Assembly: GCF_012927085.1 (NCBI RefSeq)
Contig: NZ_JABBFX010000002.1
Span: 868,001 to 932,000, forward strand
Length of the DNA stretch: 64,000 nucleotides
Source: Ramlibacter agri
Lineage (GTDB): Bacteria > Pseudomonadota > Gammaproteobacteria > Burkholderiales > Burkholderiaceae_C
Direction: 5' to 3'
The position numbers were made by a program, and so were the translations under genes. The notes under the pieces were generated by a model. That model saw nothing but the letters and a program-made list of their open reading frames with translations, had not been told where the DNA came from and did not search any database. Below are positions 11,538 through 24,329 of this stretch, piece by piece. Every line of letters begins with the position of its first letter. Positions within the stretch are counted from its first letter, which is position 1.

Positions 11538-12663
11538 CCTGACCTGGCTCCTCTGGGGCCTGCCGATCGCGTTCGGCCTGGGCTGGCTCGCCTCGCGGCT
11601 GGACCTGCGCCAGCTGCGCATCGAGAACCGGCTGGCGCCCAAGGCCTATTTCCGCGGCCTGAACTTCCTGCTGAACGAACAGCAGGACCAGGCCATCGAC
11701 GCCTTCATCGAGGCGGTGCAGAGCGACCCCGACACCTCGGAGCTGCACTTCGCCCTGGGCAACCTGTTCCGCCGCCGCGGCGAATACGAGCGCGCCGTGC
11801 GCGTGCACGAGCACCTGCTGTCGCGGGCTGACCTGTCCCGCGCCGACCGCCACCGCGCCCAGCACGCCCTCGCCCTGGACTTCCTGAAGGCCGGCCTGCT
11901 GGATCGCGCCGAGGAGGCGCTGCGCAAGCTGGAGGGCACGGCCTACGAGGAGCAGGCGCTCCTGGCCCTGCTGGCCATCTACGAGCGCTCGCGCGACTGG
12001 CCGCAGGCCGCCGAGATCGCCCGCAAGCTGGAAGCCGGCGGCAGCGGCGGCCAGTTCGCCGGCCGCCAGGCGCACTACCTGTGCGAGCAGGCCGCCAGCG
12101 CCGCGCCGGAGGAAGCCGAAAAGCTGCTGCAGCAGGCGATGCGGCTCGCGCCCAACGCCCCGCGTGCCCGCATGGAGCTGGCGGCGCTGAAGCGCCGTGC
12201 CGGCCAGGCGCAGGAGGCCTTCGAGCTGCTCACCAACCTGGCGGCGGAAGTGCCTTCGGCCATCCCGCTGCTGGCCCGTCCCTTCACCGAGAGCGCCAAG
12301 GCGCTGGGCCGCGAGGCCGAGGCGCGCCAGATCCTCGAAACGAGCTACGCGCAGATCCCCTCGCTGGACGTGCTGGAAGGCATCACCTCGCTGGAATCGG
12401 AGCCAGAGGCCGCCCGCGCCTGGTACGTGGACCACCTCAAGCGCGAACCTTCGCTGGTCGCCGCCGCCAAGTGGATGACCGGCGAGAAGCTGGAACACGA
12501 GCAGTTCCACCCCGACGTGCAGCGCGCGCTGGACCACCACACCAAGCCGCTGACGCGCTATCGCTGCGCGGCCTGCGGCTTCGAGGCCAAGACATTCTTC
12601 TGGCAGTGCCCCGGTTGCCAGTCGTGGGACAGTTATCCGCCTCGGAGAGTCGAAGAACTATGA
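11527..12663 (+). CDS. lapB: Lipopolysaccharide assembly protein LapB (YciM)
   Basis: The 378-residue protein has one N-terminal membrane helix ([17 protein letters not shown]). TPR repeats follow from about residue 35 ([19 protein letters not shown] and similar). A C-terminal rubredoxin-like zinc ribbon has two CxxC knuckles (YRCAACGF and WQCPGCQSW). In E. coli LapB presents LpxC to FtsH and so sets LPS levels; this role is inferred by homology. I chose the ATG at 11527 because the membrane helix begins there. The stop overlaps the hldA start by 4 bp. Confidence 0.92.
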   Translation: MDFDLTWLLWGLPIAFGLGWLASRLDLRQLRIENRLAPKAYFRGLNFLLNEQQDQAIDAFIEAVQSDPDTSELHFALGNLFRRRGEYERAVRVHEHLLSRADLSRADRHRAQHALALDFLKAGLLDRAEEALRKLEGTAYEEQALLALLAIYERSRDWPQAAEIARKLEAGGSGGQFAGRQAHYLCEQAASAAPEEAEKLLQQAMRLAPNAPRARMELAALKRRAGQAQEAFELLTNLAAEVPSAIPLLARPFTESAKALGREAEARQILETSYAQIPSLDVLEGITSLESEPEAARAWYVDHLKREPSLVAAAKWMTGEKLEHEQFHPDVQRALDHHTKPLTRYRCAACGFEAKTFFWQCPGCQSWDSYPPRRVEEL

Positions 12664-13589
12664 ATCCGACCAAGCAACAACTCGCCAATGCGCGCGTCCT
12701 CGTCGTCGGCGACGCCATGCTGGACCGGTACTGGCACGGCGCCGTGGAGCGCATCTCGCCCGAGGCGCCGGTGCCGGTGGTCAAGGTCACGCGCGAAGAG
12801 GAACGCATCGGCGGCGCTGCCAACGTGGCCTACAACGTCAGCACGTTGGGCGCGCAGGCCAGCTTCCTGGGCGTGGTGGGCGACGACGAACCGGGCCAGA
12901 AGCTCGAATCGCTGCTCACCGCCACCGGCATCCAGGCCCACCTGAAGCGCGACCCCGCGCTGCGCACCACCGTCAAGCTGCGCGTCATCGGCCGCCAGCA
13001 GCAGCTGCTGCGCATGGATTTCGAGAACGAGCCGGACCACGAGGTGCTGGCGCAGCAGAACGAAGCCTTCGCCCAGCTCGCGCCGCAGCACGGCGCCGTG
13101 CTGTTCTCCGACTACGGCAAGGGCGGCCTCGCCCACATCCCGGCGATGATCGCCAGCGCCCGCGCGCAGAAAAAGGCGGTGCTGATCGACCCCAAGGGCG
13201 ACGACTACTCGCGCTACGCCGGCGCCACCGTCATCACGCCCAACCGCGCCGAACTGCAGGACGTGATCGGCCGCTGGGCCAGCGAAGCGGAGCTGGTGCG
13301 ACACGCGCAGGAACTGCGCCGCGAGCTGAACCTGGACGCGCTGCTGCTCACGCGCAGCGAGGAAGGCATGACGCTGTTCGACGACCAGGGCGAGTTCAGC
13401 GTGAAGGCGCAGGCGCGCGAGGTGTTCGACGTCACCGGCGCCGGCGACACCGTCATCGCCACCCTGGCCACCATGGCCGCCGCGGGCCTGGGCCTGCGCG
13501 CAGCGGTGCCCATCGCCAACCGCGCCGGCGGCATCGTCGTCGGCAAGTTCGGCACCGCCACCGTCTCCTACGAGGAACTCTTCCAATGA
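12660..13589 (+). CDS. hldA: D-glycero-beta-D-manno-heptose-7-phosphate kinase
   Basis: The 309-residue PfkB-family kinase phosphorylates heptose-7-phosphate at C1 in the ADP-heptose pathway for LPS core. Visible signatures are [13 protein letters not shown] at the N-terminus, GGAANVAYN, and the PfkB motif [10 protein letters not shown] with the catalytic Asp. There is no C-terminal nucleotidyltransferase domain, so this is the stand-alone RfaE domain I (HldA) rather than bifunctional HldE. The ATG overlaps the lapB stop (ATGA), and the gene overlaps hldD by 4 bp. Confidence 0.93.
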   Translation: MNPTKQQLANARVLVVGDAMLDRYWHGAVERISPEAPVPVVKVTREEERIGGAANVAYNVSTLGAQASFLGVVGDDEPGQKLESLLTATGIQAHLKRDPALRTTVKLRVIGRQQQLLRMDFENEPDHEVLAQQNEAFAQLAPQHGAVLFSDYGKGGLAHIPAMIASARAQKKAVLIDPKGDDYSRYAGATVITPNRAELQDVIGRWASEAELVRHAQELRRELNLDALLLTRSEEGMTLFDDQGEFSVKAQAREVFDVTGAGDTVIATLATMAAAGLGLRAAVPIANRAGGIVVGKFGTATVSYEELFQ

Positions 13590-14584
13590 CACGCGTTGTC
13601 GTCACCGGCGCGGCCGGCTTCATCGGCTCCAACATCGTCAAGGGCCTCAACGCCCGCGGGATCGACGACATCATCGCGGTCGACGACCTGACCCAGGGCG
13701 ACAAGTTCCGCAACCTGGCCGACCTGCAGATCGAGGACTACGTCGACGCCGACGACTTCTATTCCATCTTCGCCGAGGGCGGCTTCGGCAAGGTCGATGC
13801 GGTGTTCCACGAGGGCGCCTGCAGCGACACGATGGAGACCGACGGCAAGTACATGATGGAGAACAACTACGGCGTCTCGCTGTCGCTGTACGAGTCCTGC
13901 ATGGAGCACGGCGCGCGCCTGCTGTACGCGTCGTCGGCGGCCGTCTACGGCGGCTCCGACAACTTCCAGGAGACGCCGGCCTTCGAGCGGCCGCTGAACG
14001 TCTACGGCTACAGCAAGCTGCTGTTCGACCAGCGCATGCGGCGCGAGTGCGGCCTCGACTTCAAGCGCAACAAGCACCAGGTGGTGGGCTTCCGCTACTT
14101 CAACGTCTATGGCCCGCGCGAACAGCACAAGGGCCGCATGGCCAGCGTCGCCTTCCACCAGTTCAACCAGTTCTGCGAGAACGGCAAGGTCAAGCTGTTC
14201 GGCGAATACGGCGGCTACGGCCCCGGCGCGCAGACGCGCGACTTCGTCTACGTGGACGACGTGGTGGCGGTGAACCTGTGGTTCTTCGACCACCCGGAGA
14301 AGTCCGGCATCTTCAACCTGGGCACCGGCCGCGCGCAGCCCTTCAACGACATCGCACTGGGCGTGGTGAACGCGCTGCAGGAAGGCGGCGTGCCCACCGC
14401 CGAAGCAGCGGTGCAGCAGGGCCTGCTGGAATACGTGCCCTTCCCCGACGCGCTGCGCGGAAAGTACCAGTGCTACACCCAGGCCGACCTGACCAGGCTG
14501 CGCGCCGCCGGTTGTGACCATGTGTTCGACGACGTGGCAAGCGGTGTCGCGAAGTACATGCAGGTACTGGCCACGCGGGATTAG
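13586..14584 (+). CDS. hldD: ADP-L-glycero-D-manno-heptose 6-epimerase
   Basis: The 332-residue SDR-family enzyme makes the final ADP-heptose epimer for LPS inner core. The NADP-binding motif [10 protein letters not shown] is at residues 7-16. The active-site YGYSK pair, and the [14 protein letters not shown] stretch that follows, are typical of HldD. It overlaps the hldA stop by 4 bp, making lapA-lapB-hldA-hldD one envelope operon. Confidence 0.95.
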   Translation: MTRVVVTGAAGFIGSNIVKGLNARGIDDIIAVDDLTQGDKFRNLADLQIEDYVDADDFYSIFAEGGFGKVDAVFHEGACSDTMETDGKYMMENNYGVSLSLYESCMEHGARLLYASSAAVYGGSDNFQETPAFERPLNVYGYSKLLFDQRMRRECGLDFKRNKHQVVGFRYFNVYGPREQHKGRMASVAFHQFNQFCENGKVKLFGEYGGYGPGAQTRDFVYVDDVVAVNLWFFDHPEKSGIFNLGTGRAQPFNDIALGVVNALQEGGVPTAEAAVQQGLLEYVPFPDALRGKYQCYTQADLTRLRAAGCDHVFDDVASGVAKYMQVLATRD

Positions 14585-14591
14585 GGTAAGT

Positions 14592-14618
14592 CTGGTCCCG
14601 GCTTTCGCCGGGAGGGCG
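14592..14618 (+). repeat. Degenerate family A palindromic repeat after hldD
   Basis: A 6-bp stem (14597-14602 with 14607-14612, 4-nt loop) lies 8 bp after the hldD stop. The flanks resemble the family A repeat (tCTGGTCCC...). It lacks a U-run, so it could be a weak terminator as well as a diverged repeat copy. Confidence 0.45.
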
Positions 14619-14709
14619 TTTCCTCGCGTCAACTTTCCCTTGTCCCGGCCCGTTACGGAATCAGCCGGCCCATCCGGGCCTGCCGCAATCGCCTGACAAG
14701 GAGAACCCC

Positions 14710-15066
14710 ATGCTGAAGAAGATCCTGGCCGTGCTGGCCATGCTGTACGCTGCCGCCAGCTTCGCTGCCGTGGACGTCAACAAGGCCACCGCCGCCGAAC
14801 TGGATGGCGTCAAGGGCATCGGCCCGTCCATCTCCAAGACCATCGTCGACGAGCGCAAGAAGGGCGGCGACTTCAAGAGCTGGGAAGACTTCATCTCCCG
14901 CACCAAGGGCATCGGCGAAACCAAGGCCACCAGCCTCTCGAAGGAAGGCCTGACCGTCAACGGCGCCGAGTTCAAGAAGGCGACCGCCAAGGCCGAGAAG
15001 AAGGAAGCCAAGAAGGACGAGAAGACCGCCGCCGCCGCGAAGCCGGCTGCCAGCGCGAAGAAATAA
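14710..15066 (+). CDS. Small exported helix-hairpin-helix protein (ComEA-like)
   Basis: The 118-residue protein has a clear signal peptide (MLKKILAVLAMLYAAASFA). A ComEA-type tandem helix-hairpin-helix domain covers about residues 20-90, with VNKATAAELDGVKGIGPS and the second hairpin TKGIGETKA. The tail is very Lys/Ala-rich. The fold binds double-stranded DNA in the periplasm, and ComEA is the receptor in natural transformation. Many betaproteobacteria carry such short proteins without an obvious competence operon, and none is visible here. A strong terminator follows at 15108-15130. Confidence 0.85.
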   Translation: MLKKILAVLAMLYAAASFAAVDVNKATAAELDGVKGIGPSISKTIVDERKKGGDFKSWEDFISRTKGIGETKATSLSKEGLTVNGAEFKKATAKAEKKEAKKDEKTAAAAKPAASAKK

Positions 15067-15076
15067 GCGCTACTCT

Positions 15077-15104
15077 CGTCATCCCCGCGCAGGCGGGGAC
15101 CCAG
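15077..15104 (+). repeat. Dispersed palindromic repeat (family A), intergenic copy
   Basis: This 28-bp GC palindrome lies between the ComEA-like gene and its terminator. Its reverse complement matches the copy inside aroA (7301-7328) at 25 of 28 positions. On the minus strand it would encode the WVPACAGMT-type peptide typical of this repeat in proteobacteria. Confidence 0.75.
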
Positions 15105-15107
15105 GAA

Positions 15108-15130
15108 GGCCCGCGACAGCGGGCCTTTTT
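15108..15130 (+). terminator. Intrinsic terminator of the ComEA-like gene
   Basis: A 7-bp GC stem (15108-15114 with 15119-15125, loop GACA) is followed by five T. It lies between the plus-strand gene ending at 15066 and the convergent amidase ending at 15136. Confidence 0.85.
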
Positions 15131-15135
15131 AGCTT

Positions 15136-16632
15136 TCAAACCGCGTTCTTCGCCCCGGCCGCCCCGCCGCCATACACCGGCGGATGCGTGACGATCGATC
15201 GCAACTCCGGCCGCGCCTGCTGCAGGCCCGCCAGATCCGGCCGCACCCTCCACCCTGCAAACGCCTGCTCCAGCGCCCGCGCCGCGCCCAGCAGCCGCAC
15301 GTCCTGGTGCAGCCGGCCGATCACCTGCAGCCCGAATGGCATGCCGTTCTCATCGCGACCGCAAGGCAGCGACAGCGCCGGATTGGTCGCCAGGGTCACC
15401 ACGTAGGTCAGCGCCAGCCACTGGTAGTAGTTGCGCATCTCCTGGCCATCGACCTTCGCCGCATAGAGCTCGGTCCACGGGAATGGCGACACCGGCGTCA
15501 CCGGCGCCAGCAGCACGTCGTACTTTTCCAGCGCCGCCGCGAAGCGGCGCGACACGCGCGTCTGCTCCAGGTGCGCCCAGGCGCGATCGGCGAGCGTGAT
15601 GGCCGCGGCGAGGTCCAGGTTGGCGCGCACGTTGGGGCCCAGCGTCTCCGGCGCATCGCGCAAGGTGTCGGCGAAGGCCGCCACGAAGCTCTCCGCCCGC
15701 AGCACGTCGAAGGCGCGGTCCGGGTCGCCCAGTTGCAGGTCCACCGGCTCGCACGACGCCACCAGCGGCCGCACGGCATCCACCCGCTGGCGGAAAGTGC
15801 GGCGGATGTCCTGGTCGACGGCGCACACGCCGAAGTCCTCGGTATAGCCCACGCGCAGCTTGGCGAGATCCACTTCCGGCAGCGGCCAGCCACTGCCCGC
15901 CGGCACCGGATACGACAGCGGGTCGCGCGCGTCCGGCCCGATGGCCGCCGAGAACATCAGCGCCGTATCGGCGACGTCGCGCCCCATCGGCCCCAGCACC
16001 GAGATGACCGACCAGCCCAGCGGCCGCGCGTCGTTGGCCACCAGCCCCGGCGAAGGCCGCAGCCCCACCACGCCGCACAAGGCCGCGGGGATGCGCAGCG
16101 AGCCGCCCGTGTCCGAGCCGGTGCAGATCGGCAGCATGTCGGTGGCCAGCGCCGCCGCCGATCCGCCCGAGGAGCCGCCCGCGTTCAGCCGCGGGTCGAA
16201 GGGATTGCCGGTCGCGCCCCACACGGGGTTGCGCGTGTTCGCGCCGGCGCCCATGTCCGGCACGTTGGTCTTGCAGGTGACGATGGCGCCGGCCGCGCGC
16301 AGGCGCGCGACCAGCCCGTTGTCCTGCGCCGGCACGTTGCCGCGCAGCCGGATGTTGCCGTAGGTGGTGAGCAGGCCCGCGGTGTCCTGCAGGTCCTTCA
16401 CACCCAGCGGCAGGCCGTGCAGCGGGCCCAGCGGCTCGCCGCGCATCACCTGCGCTTCGGCGGCCTTGGCGCCGGCGCGGGCCCGCTCGAAATCGGTGGC
16501 GGCAATCGCGTTGACGGCGGGGTTCAACGCCTCGATGCGCGCGATGCACGCATCCATCAGTTCCACCGGCGACAGCTGGCGGCTGCCGACCAGGCGGCGC
16601 AATTCGACGGCGGAGGTTTCGGTCAGGGACAT
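15136..16632 (-). CDS. Amidase (amidase-signature family)
   Basis: The 498-residue amide hydrolase has the Ser-cisSer-Lys triad: K79 in GVKD, cis-Ser154 in AGGSSGGS, and nucleophile S178 in DTGGS. The spacing equals that of malonamidase E2. Substrate cannot be read from sequence. It is the last gene of a minus-strand operon with a Bug solute receptor, a class III aminotransferase and an FAD amine oxidase. It therefore probably releases an amine or acid from an imported amide. A half-site of the regulator's operator (ATTCTCAC) occurs near 16637, but may be chance. It is not GatA, since no gatB/gatC is adjacent. Confidence 0.85.
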   Translation of the reverse strand: MSLTETSAVELRRLVGSRQLSPVELMDACIARIEALNPAVNAIAATDFERARAGAKAAEAQVMRGEPLGPLHGLPLGVKDLQDTAGLLTTYGNIRLRGNVPAQDNGLVARLRAAGAIVTCKTNVPDMGAGANTRNPVWGATGNPFDPRLNAGGSSGGSAAALATDMLPICTGSDTGGSLRIPAALCGVVGLRPSPGLVANDARPLGWSVISVLGPMGRDVADTALMFSAAIGPDARDPLSYPVPAGSGWPLPEVDLAKLRVGYTEDFGVCAVDQDIRRTFRQRVDAVRPLVASCEPVDLQLGDPDRAFDVLRAESFVAAFADTLRDAPETLGPNVRANLDLAAAITLADRAWAHLEQTRVSRRFAAALEKYDVLLAPVTPVSPFPWTELYAAKVDGQEMRNYYQWLALTYVVTLATNPALSLPCGRDENGMPFGLQVIGRLHQDVRLLGAARALEQAFAGWRVRPDLAGLQQARPELRSIVTHPPVYGGGAAGAKNAV

Positions 16633-16642
16633 GCGCTAATTC

Positions 16643-17620
16643 TCACTCCAGCCGGATCTGCGCGCGCTCGGCGATGGCCTTCATGCGCGCGATGTCGCTG
16701 CCGACGTAGCCGGCCCAGTCCGGCACCGGCTGCCAACCCGGCTCGAAGCCGGCGGCTTTCATGCGCTCCTGCAGCTCGGGGCTCGCCAGCATCGTGGCGA
16801 AAGCCTTCTCCAGGCGGCCGCGCACGTCCACCGGCAGACCCTTGGGCGCGACGACCGCGATCCACGCCGTCATGTCGAAGCCGGGATAGCCGGACTCGGC
16901 GACCGTCGGCACGTTGGGCAGCAGCGAGGAACGCCTGGCGCTGGTGACGGCCAGCACGCGGACCTTGCCGGCCTGCATCATCGGCGCCGCCGCGACCACG
17001 GTGTCGAAGGACACCGGCACCTGGCCGCCGACCAGGTCGGTCATCAGCGGGGCGCTGCCGCGGTAGGGCACGTGCATCATCTTCAGGCCGGTGGCGGCGT
17101 TGAACATCGCGCCGGCGAAGTTGGAGCTGGTGCCATTGCCGAAGCTGCCATACACGAACTTGTCGGGGTTGGACTTGGCCGCGGCCACCAGCTGCTGCAC
17201 GTTCTGCGCGGCCACCGAGGGATTCACCAGCACCGCGAGCGCCACGGAGCCGACGATGCCGATCGGGTCGAAGCCGCGCGCCGCGTCATAGGGCAGCTTG
17301 GCCTGCAGCGCCGGGTTCAGCGTGAAGGTGGAGTTGGAGCTCACCAGCAGTGTGTAGCCATCGGGCTTGGCGTTGGCCACGTAGCCGGCGCCGATCGCGG
17401 TACCGGCGCCGGGCTTGTTGTCGACGATCACCGTCTGATGCACTTCGTCTTCGAGCTTCTTCGCCAGCAGGCGTGACAGCACGTCGGCCGCGCCGCCGGC
17501 GGGATAGGGAGCGACCAGCGTGATCGTGTGCTCGGGCCAGGCCGCGTGGGCGAGGCCGCAAGCGGCCAGCAGGCCGGCGGCGAAGGCGCGGCGCAGGAGT
17601 CCGGAGGAAGAAGTTGCCAT
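16643..17620 (-). CDS. Bug-family periplasmic solute receptor (TTT family)
   Basis: The 325-residue exported binding protein has a signal peptide ending around AHA (residues 17-24). The mature Bug signature is ITLVAPYPAGGAADVLSR, with VDNKPGAGT, the HVPYRGSAPL loop and LPNVPTVAESGYPGF. Bug proteins are very abundant in Burkholderiales and bind carboxylates or related metabolites. No TctA/TctB membrane genes are nearby, so it is an orphan receptor. I chose the ATG at 17620 because the signal peptide begins there. It sits between the amidase and the aminotransferase in the same operon. Confidence 0.9.
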   Translation of the reverse strand: MATSSSGLLRRAFAAGLLAACGLAHAAWPEHTITLVAPYPAGGAADVLSRLLAKKLEDEVHQTVIVDNKPGAGTAIGAGYVANAKPDGYTLLVSSNSTFTLNPALQAKLPYDAARGFDPIGIVGSVALAVLVNPSVAAQNVQQLVAAAKSNPDKFVYGSFGNGTSSNFAGAMFNAATGLKMMHVPYRGSAPLMTDLVGGQVPVSFDTVVAAAPMMQAGKVRVLAVTSARRSSLLPNVPTVAESGYPGFDMTAWIAVVAPKGLPVDVRGRLEKAFATMLASPELQERMKAAGFEPGWQPVPDWAGYVGSDIARMKAIAERAQIRLE

Positions 17621-17646
17621 GGGGATCTCGATGGGAATGAGGAGGT

Positions 17647-18942
17647 TCAGGACGGCAGCAGGTCGCGGCATTTCGCCACCGCGCCATCGAGCGCGCTGAC
17701 GAAGGCGGCCGCCTCCGCGTCGCCGAAGGGCAGCGACAGCGCGACCAGGCCGCGGCGCGCCAGGAAGATGCCGCGCTCCACCAGCTCGAAGAACAGCAAG
17801 GCCTTGATGCGGTCGTCGGCCGCCTTCAGGTCGTCGGCACTGCGCAGCGGCCCGGCCAGCGGTTGCAGCTGCATCACCGAGCCGAGGCCGGTGAACTGCA
17901 GGCCGACGCGATGCGCCGCGAACACCGCGTTGAGGCTGGTGCGCAGGCGCTGGCCGCGCGTGTTCAGCGCCTCCAGCGCTTCGGCGCTCAGCACCTCGGT
18001 CAGGCCCGCCAGGCCGGCGGCCATGGTCAGCACGTTGTTGTTGAAAGTGCCGGCGTGGCCCAGCGCGCCGGGGCGGCGCGGGTCGAAGCGCTCCATGACG
18101 TCCTCGCGGCCGCCGAAGCAGCCGAAAGAAAGACCGCCGCCGAAGTACTTGCCCAGGGTCGTGAGGTCGGGGCGGATCCCCAACTGGCCCTGGCGGCCGC
18201 CGAAGGACAGGCGCGAAGTCATCACCTCGTCCAGCACCAGCAACGCACCGCATTCGTCGGCCAGCGCGCGCAGCCTTTGCAGGAAGGCGGGCTCCGCGGG
18301 GATGCAGCCGCCGGCGCCGAGCATGGGTTCCACCAGGATCGCGGCCAGTTCGCTGCCATGCTGCGCGACGCGCGCCTTCACGTCCTGCAAGTCGTTGTAG
18401 CGCGCGACGACCCAGTCGTGCGGCACGTTCACCGGCGAGCCGCCGCCACCGAAGGCGAGCACGCCGCCGTGGTAGGCGCCGTCGAACACCAGCACCTTGC
18501 GGCGGCCGGTGTGCGCGGTGGCCGCGGCCAGCGCCATCAGGTTGGCTTCGGTGCCGGAGTTGGTGAAGCGCAGCAGCTCCAGGCTGGGAAAGCGGCGCTG
18601 GATCTCGCGGGCCAGCTTCGCTTCGCGCTCGGTGTGCGACGAGAGATTCAGGCCGCCTTGCAGCGCGCCGACGATGGCCGCCTGGATGCGCGGCTCGGAG
18701 TGGCCGTAGATGCCGGCGGTGAATTCGCCGAGCGCGTCGATGTACGCGTGGCCGTCGGCGTCCCACAGGCGGCAGCCTTCGCCGCGCGCCATGTAGAGCG
18801 GAAAGGGCCCGTGGAACAGCACGCTGCGCGTGTTGCCGGCAGGCAGCACGTCGCAGGCGGCCAGCATCTGGCCTTCGCTCTTCGGGTTGTTGGCGCGGTA
18901 GCGCGCGATGGCGCTTGCCAGCGCCTGGTCCAGGTCTTTCAT
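17647..18942 (-). CDS. Class III PLP aminotransferase (glutamate-semialdehyde/omega-amino type)
   Basis: The 431-residue fold type I PLP enzyme has NSGTEAN at about 128-134, YHGG for ring stacking, the DEVMT Asp pair at 238-242, and the Schiff-base Lys265 in LGKYFGGG. The sequence is of the glutamate-1-semialdehyde aminomutase/aspartate aminotransferase-like clade, but the catabolic context (FAD oxidase, amidase, receptor) argues against hemL. It probably transaminates an omega- or beta-amino acid. Its ATG overlaps the oxidase stop by 4 bp (ATGA), so the two are translationally coupled. Confidence 0.88.
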   Translation of the reverse strand: MKDLDQALASAIARYRANNPKSEGQMLAACDVLPAGNTRSVLFHGPFPLYMARGEGCRLWDADGHAYIDALGEFTAGIYGHSEPRIQAAIVGALQGGLNLSSHTEREAKLAREIQRRFPSLELLRFTNSGTEANLMALAAATAHTGRRKVLVFDGAYHGGVLAFGGGGSPVNVPHDWVVARYNDLQDVKARVAQHGSELAAILVEPMLGAGGCIPAEPAFLQRLRALADECGALLVLDEVMTSRLSFGGRQGQLGIRPDLTTLGKYFGGGLSFGCFGGREDVMERFDPRRPGALGHAGTFNNNVLTMAAGLAGLTEVLSAEALEALNTRGQRLRTSLNAVFAAHRVGLQFTGLGSVMQLQPLAGPLRSADDLKAADDRIKALLFFELVERGIFLARRGLVALSLPFGDAEAAAFVSALDGAVAKCRDLLPS

Positions 18943-20090
18943 GCTGCTTCCTTGACGGGGGAACGCGGCAGCCGCGCCGGCGTGAACGTCACCGGGTCCA
19001 CGCCGTGCTGCCGCAGCTGTTCAGGGATGGGATGGCCGGCGATCAAGTTCGCGGCGAGTTCGCTGGCGCCGGCGGCGGTCTGGATGCCGTAGCCGCCCTG
19101 CGCGGCCAGCCAGAAAAAACCGGGGCAGGCAGGATCGAAGCCGATCACCAGCTCGCCGTCTTCTACGAAAGACCGGAGGCCGGCCCAGGTGGCCACGGGC
19201 CGGCGGATGCGCAAGGTGCTCACCGCTTCGATCTGGTGGATGCCCAGCGCGATGTCCAGCTCCTCGGGCAGCACGTCGTGCGGGAACGTGGGGTCGGCGT
19301 TGGCGGGCGAGCCGAGCAGCAGGCCGGCATCGGGCTTGAAGTACCAGCTCTCGTCGACGCCAATCACGGCCGGCCAGCCATGCACGTCCATGCCCTCTTC
19401 CGGCTTGAAGGTGAAGGCGCTGCGGCGGCGCGGCTGCAAGCCCACCGGTGGCGCGCCAGCGATGGCAGCCAGCGCGTCGGCCCAGGCGCCGGCCGCGTTG
19501 ACCAGCACCGGGGCCCGCCATTGCTCGCCCTGCTGGCTGGACACGATCCACTCGCCGCCCTCGCGCACCGCGGCGGAGAGTGCCTGCGCGCAACGCAGCG
19601 TGCCGCCCCGCTGGCGCAGGCCGCGCAGGAAACCTTGGTGCAGCGCGTTGACGTCGATGTCCTCGGCCGCGGGGTCGTACAGCGCGCCGTGCACCAGCTC
19701 GGGCCGCAGGCAGGGCACGCGCTCCAGCACCGTGCGCGCATCGAGCCGCACCAGCTGCGGGCAGCCGGGCGCCAGCTCGGCGTAGAGGGCTTCCATCTGC
19801 GCGACCTGCTCGTGCGTGGCAAGGTACAGCACGCCGCGCGGCGTCAGCAGCGGCAACTGGGTGAAGCCCTCGGGCGGCTGCTCGTAGAAGCTGCGACTGG
19901 CCCGCGTCAGCGCGCGCACGCCAGGAGCGCCGTAGCTCTCCATGAACATCGCCGCCGAACGGCCGGTGGAGTGATAGCCCGGCTGCGTCTCGCGCTCCAG
20001 CAGCAGCACGCGGTGCGTGGCAGCAAGGCGCCACGCCAGCGAGGCCCCGGCGATGCCTGCGCCGGCGATGATCACGTCAAATTCTCGCAT
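18939..20090 (-). CDS. FAD-dependent amine/amino-acid oxidoreductase (DAO family)
   Basis: The 383-residue flavoprotein starts with the dinucleotide motif DVIIAGAGIAGASLAWRL (residues 4-21) and carries the GRSAAMF segment typical of glycine/D-amino-acid oxidase relatives. A C-terminal FWLAAQGGYGIQTA flavin contact is also visible. It likely deaminates or demethylates an amine that the neighbouring aminotransferase also handles. I chose the ATG at 20090 because the Rossmann strand begins immediately after it. The start lies inside the left half of the double operator at 20081-20114, so repressor binding would cover the translation start region. Exact substrate is unknown. Confidence 0.85.
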   Translation of the reverse strand: MREFDVIIAGAGIAGASLAWRLAATHRVLLLERETQPGYHSTGRSAAMFMESYGAPGVRALTRASRSFYEQPPEGFTQLPLLTPRGVLYLATHEQVAQMEALYAELAPGCPQLVRLDARTVLERVPCLRPELVHGALYDPAAEDIDVNALHQGFLRGLRQRGGTLRCAQALSAAVREGGEWIVSSQQGEQWRAPVLVNAAGAWADALAAIAGAPPVGLQPRRRSAFTFKPEEGMDVHGWPAVIGVDESWYFKPDAGLLLGSPANADPTFPHDVLPEELDIALGIHQIEAVSTLRIRRPVATWAGLRSFVEDGELVIGFDPACPGFFWLAAQGGYGIQTAAGASELAANLIAGHPIPEQLRQHGVDPVTFTPARLPRSPVKEAA

Positions 20091-20114
20091 CTGAGAATTC
20101 TCACATGCGAGAAT
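20081..20114. promoter_or_regulatory. Double operator ATTCTC-N6-GAGAAT x2 in divergent promoter
   Basis: Two copies of the inverted repeat ATTCTC-N6-GAGAAT (20081-20098 and 20097-20114) are placed 16 bp apart and share two bases. The outer decamers ATTCTCGCAT and ATGCGAGAAT are perfect complements, and the centre GAGAATTCTC is itself a palindrome. It lies between the FAD oxidase operon and the XRE-cupin gene, so that regulator is the likely ligand. Confidence 0.8.
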
Positions 20115-20137
20115 CATGCCTATCCGAGGAGAAACCC

Positions 20138-20720
20138 TTGAACGCTCCCCTGCCGCGAGAAGCCGTGCCCCAGCGCGACCGGGTCGGGCTCGGCCTGCGC
20201 CTGCGCACCGAGCGCAAGGCACGCCAGCTGACCTTGAAGGAACTGTCGGTGCGCAGCGGCGTCGCCCTGTCCACGCTGTCCAAGATGGAGCTCGGCCAGA
20301 GCTCGGTCGGCTACGAGAAGGTGGCCGCGGTTGCGCAGGCGCTGGCGCTGGATGTCGGGCTGCTGTTCGCCGGGCCGGCGGCCGCTCCCGCGTCAGGACA
20401 GGCGCTGGCCGTGTCGGGAGAGGACGAAGGGCCGCTCTACCGCTCCGACCACTACGAGTACCGCATGCTCGCGACGGCTTTCCCGGGCAAGCGCATGACG
20501 CCGCTGCGCACGCGCATCGCGGCGCGGCGTCGGGACGAGTTCAGCGATTTCATCGGCCACCCCGGCCAGGAGTTCGTGATGGTGCTCGCCGGCCAGGTGC
20601 GCATCGAGTTCGAGACCGGGGAGCTGATCGAGCTGAAGAAGCACGAGTCGGCGTACTTCGACAGCGGCGTCGGGCACATCTATCTCAGCGTCGGCCCCAG
20701 GGACGCCGAACTCGTGATCG

Positions 20721-20731
<11 letters not shown>
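20138..20731 (+). CDS. XRE-cupin transcriptional regulator
   Basis: The 197-residue regulator has an N-terminal XRE helix-turn-helix (about 17-76, [22 protein letters not shown]). A C-terminal single-domain cupin follows (about 120-195, with [23 protein letters not shown] split over the barrel). Members of this class sense small metabolites such as amines or amino acids. I chose the TTG at 20138 because a GAGGAG site (20126-20131) sits 6 nt upstream; an in-frame ATG at 20105 lies within the operator. It is divergent from the oxidase-aminotransferase-receptor-amidase operon, which it probably controls. Its 3' end overlaps the oxoprolinase 3' end by 11 bp. Confidence 0.87.
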
Positions 20732-24317
<3,586 letters not shown>

Positions 24318-24329
24318 GTCTTGTCTTGC

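Noticed and set aside
17647..18942. Glutamate-1-semialdehyde aminomutase (hemL)
   Set aside because: The fold is related, but it is in a regulated catabolic operon with an oxidase, an amidase and a receptor.
20105..20137. ATG at 20105 as the start of the XRE-cupin regulator
   Set aside because: It falls inside the double operator and lacks a ribosome site. The TTG at 20138 has GAGGAG 6 nt upstream.
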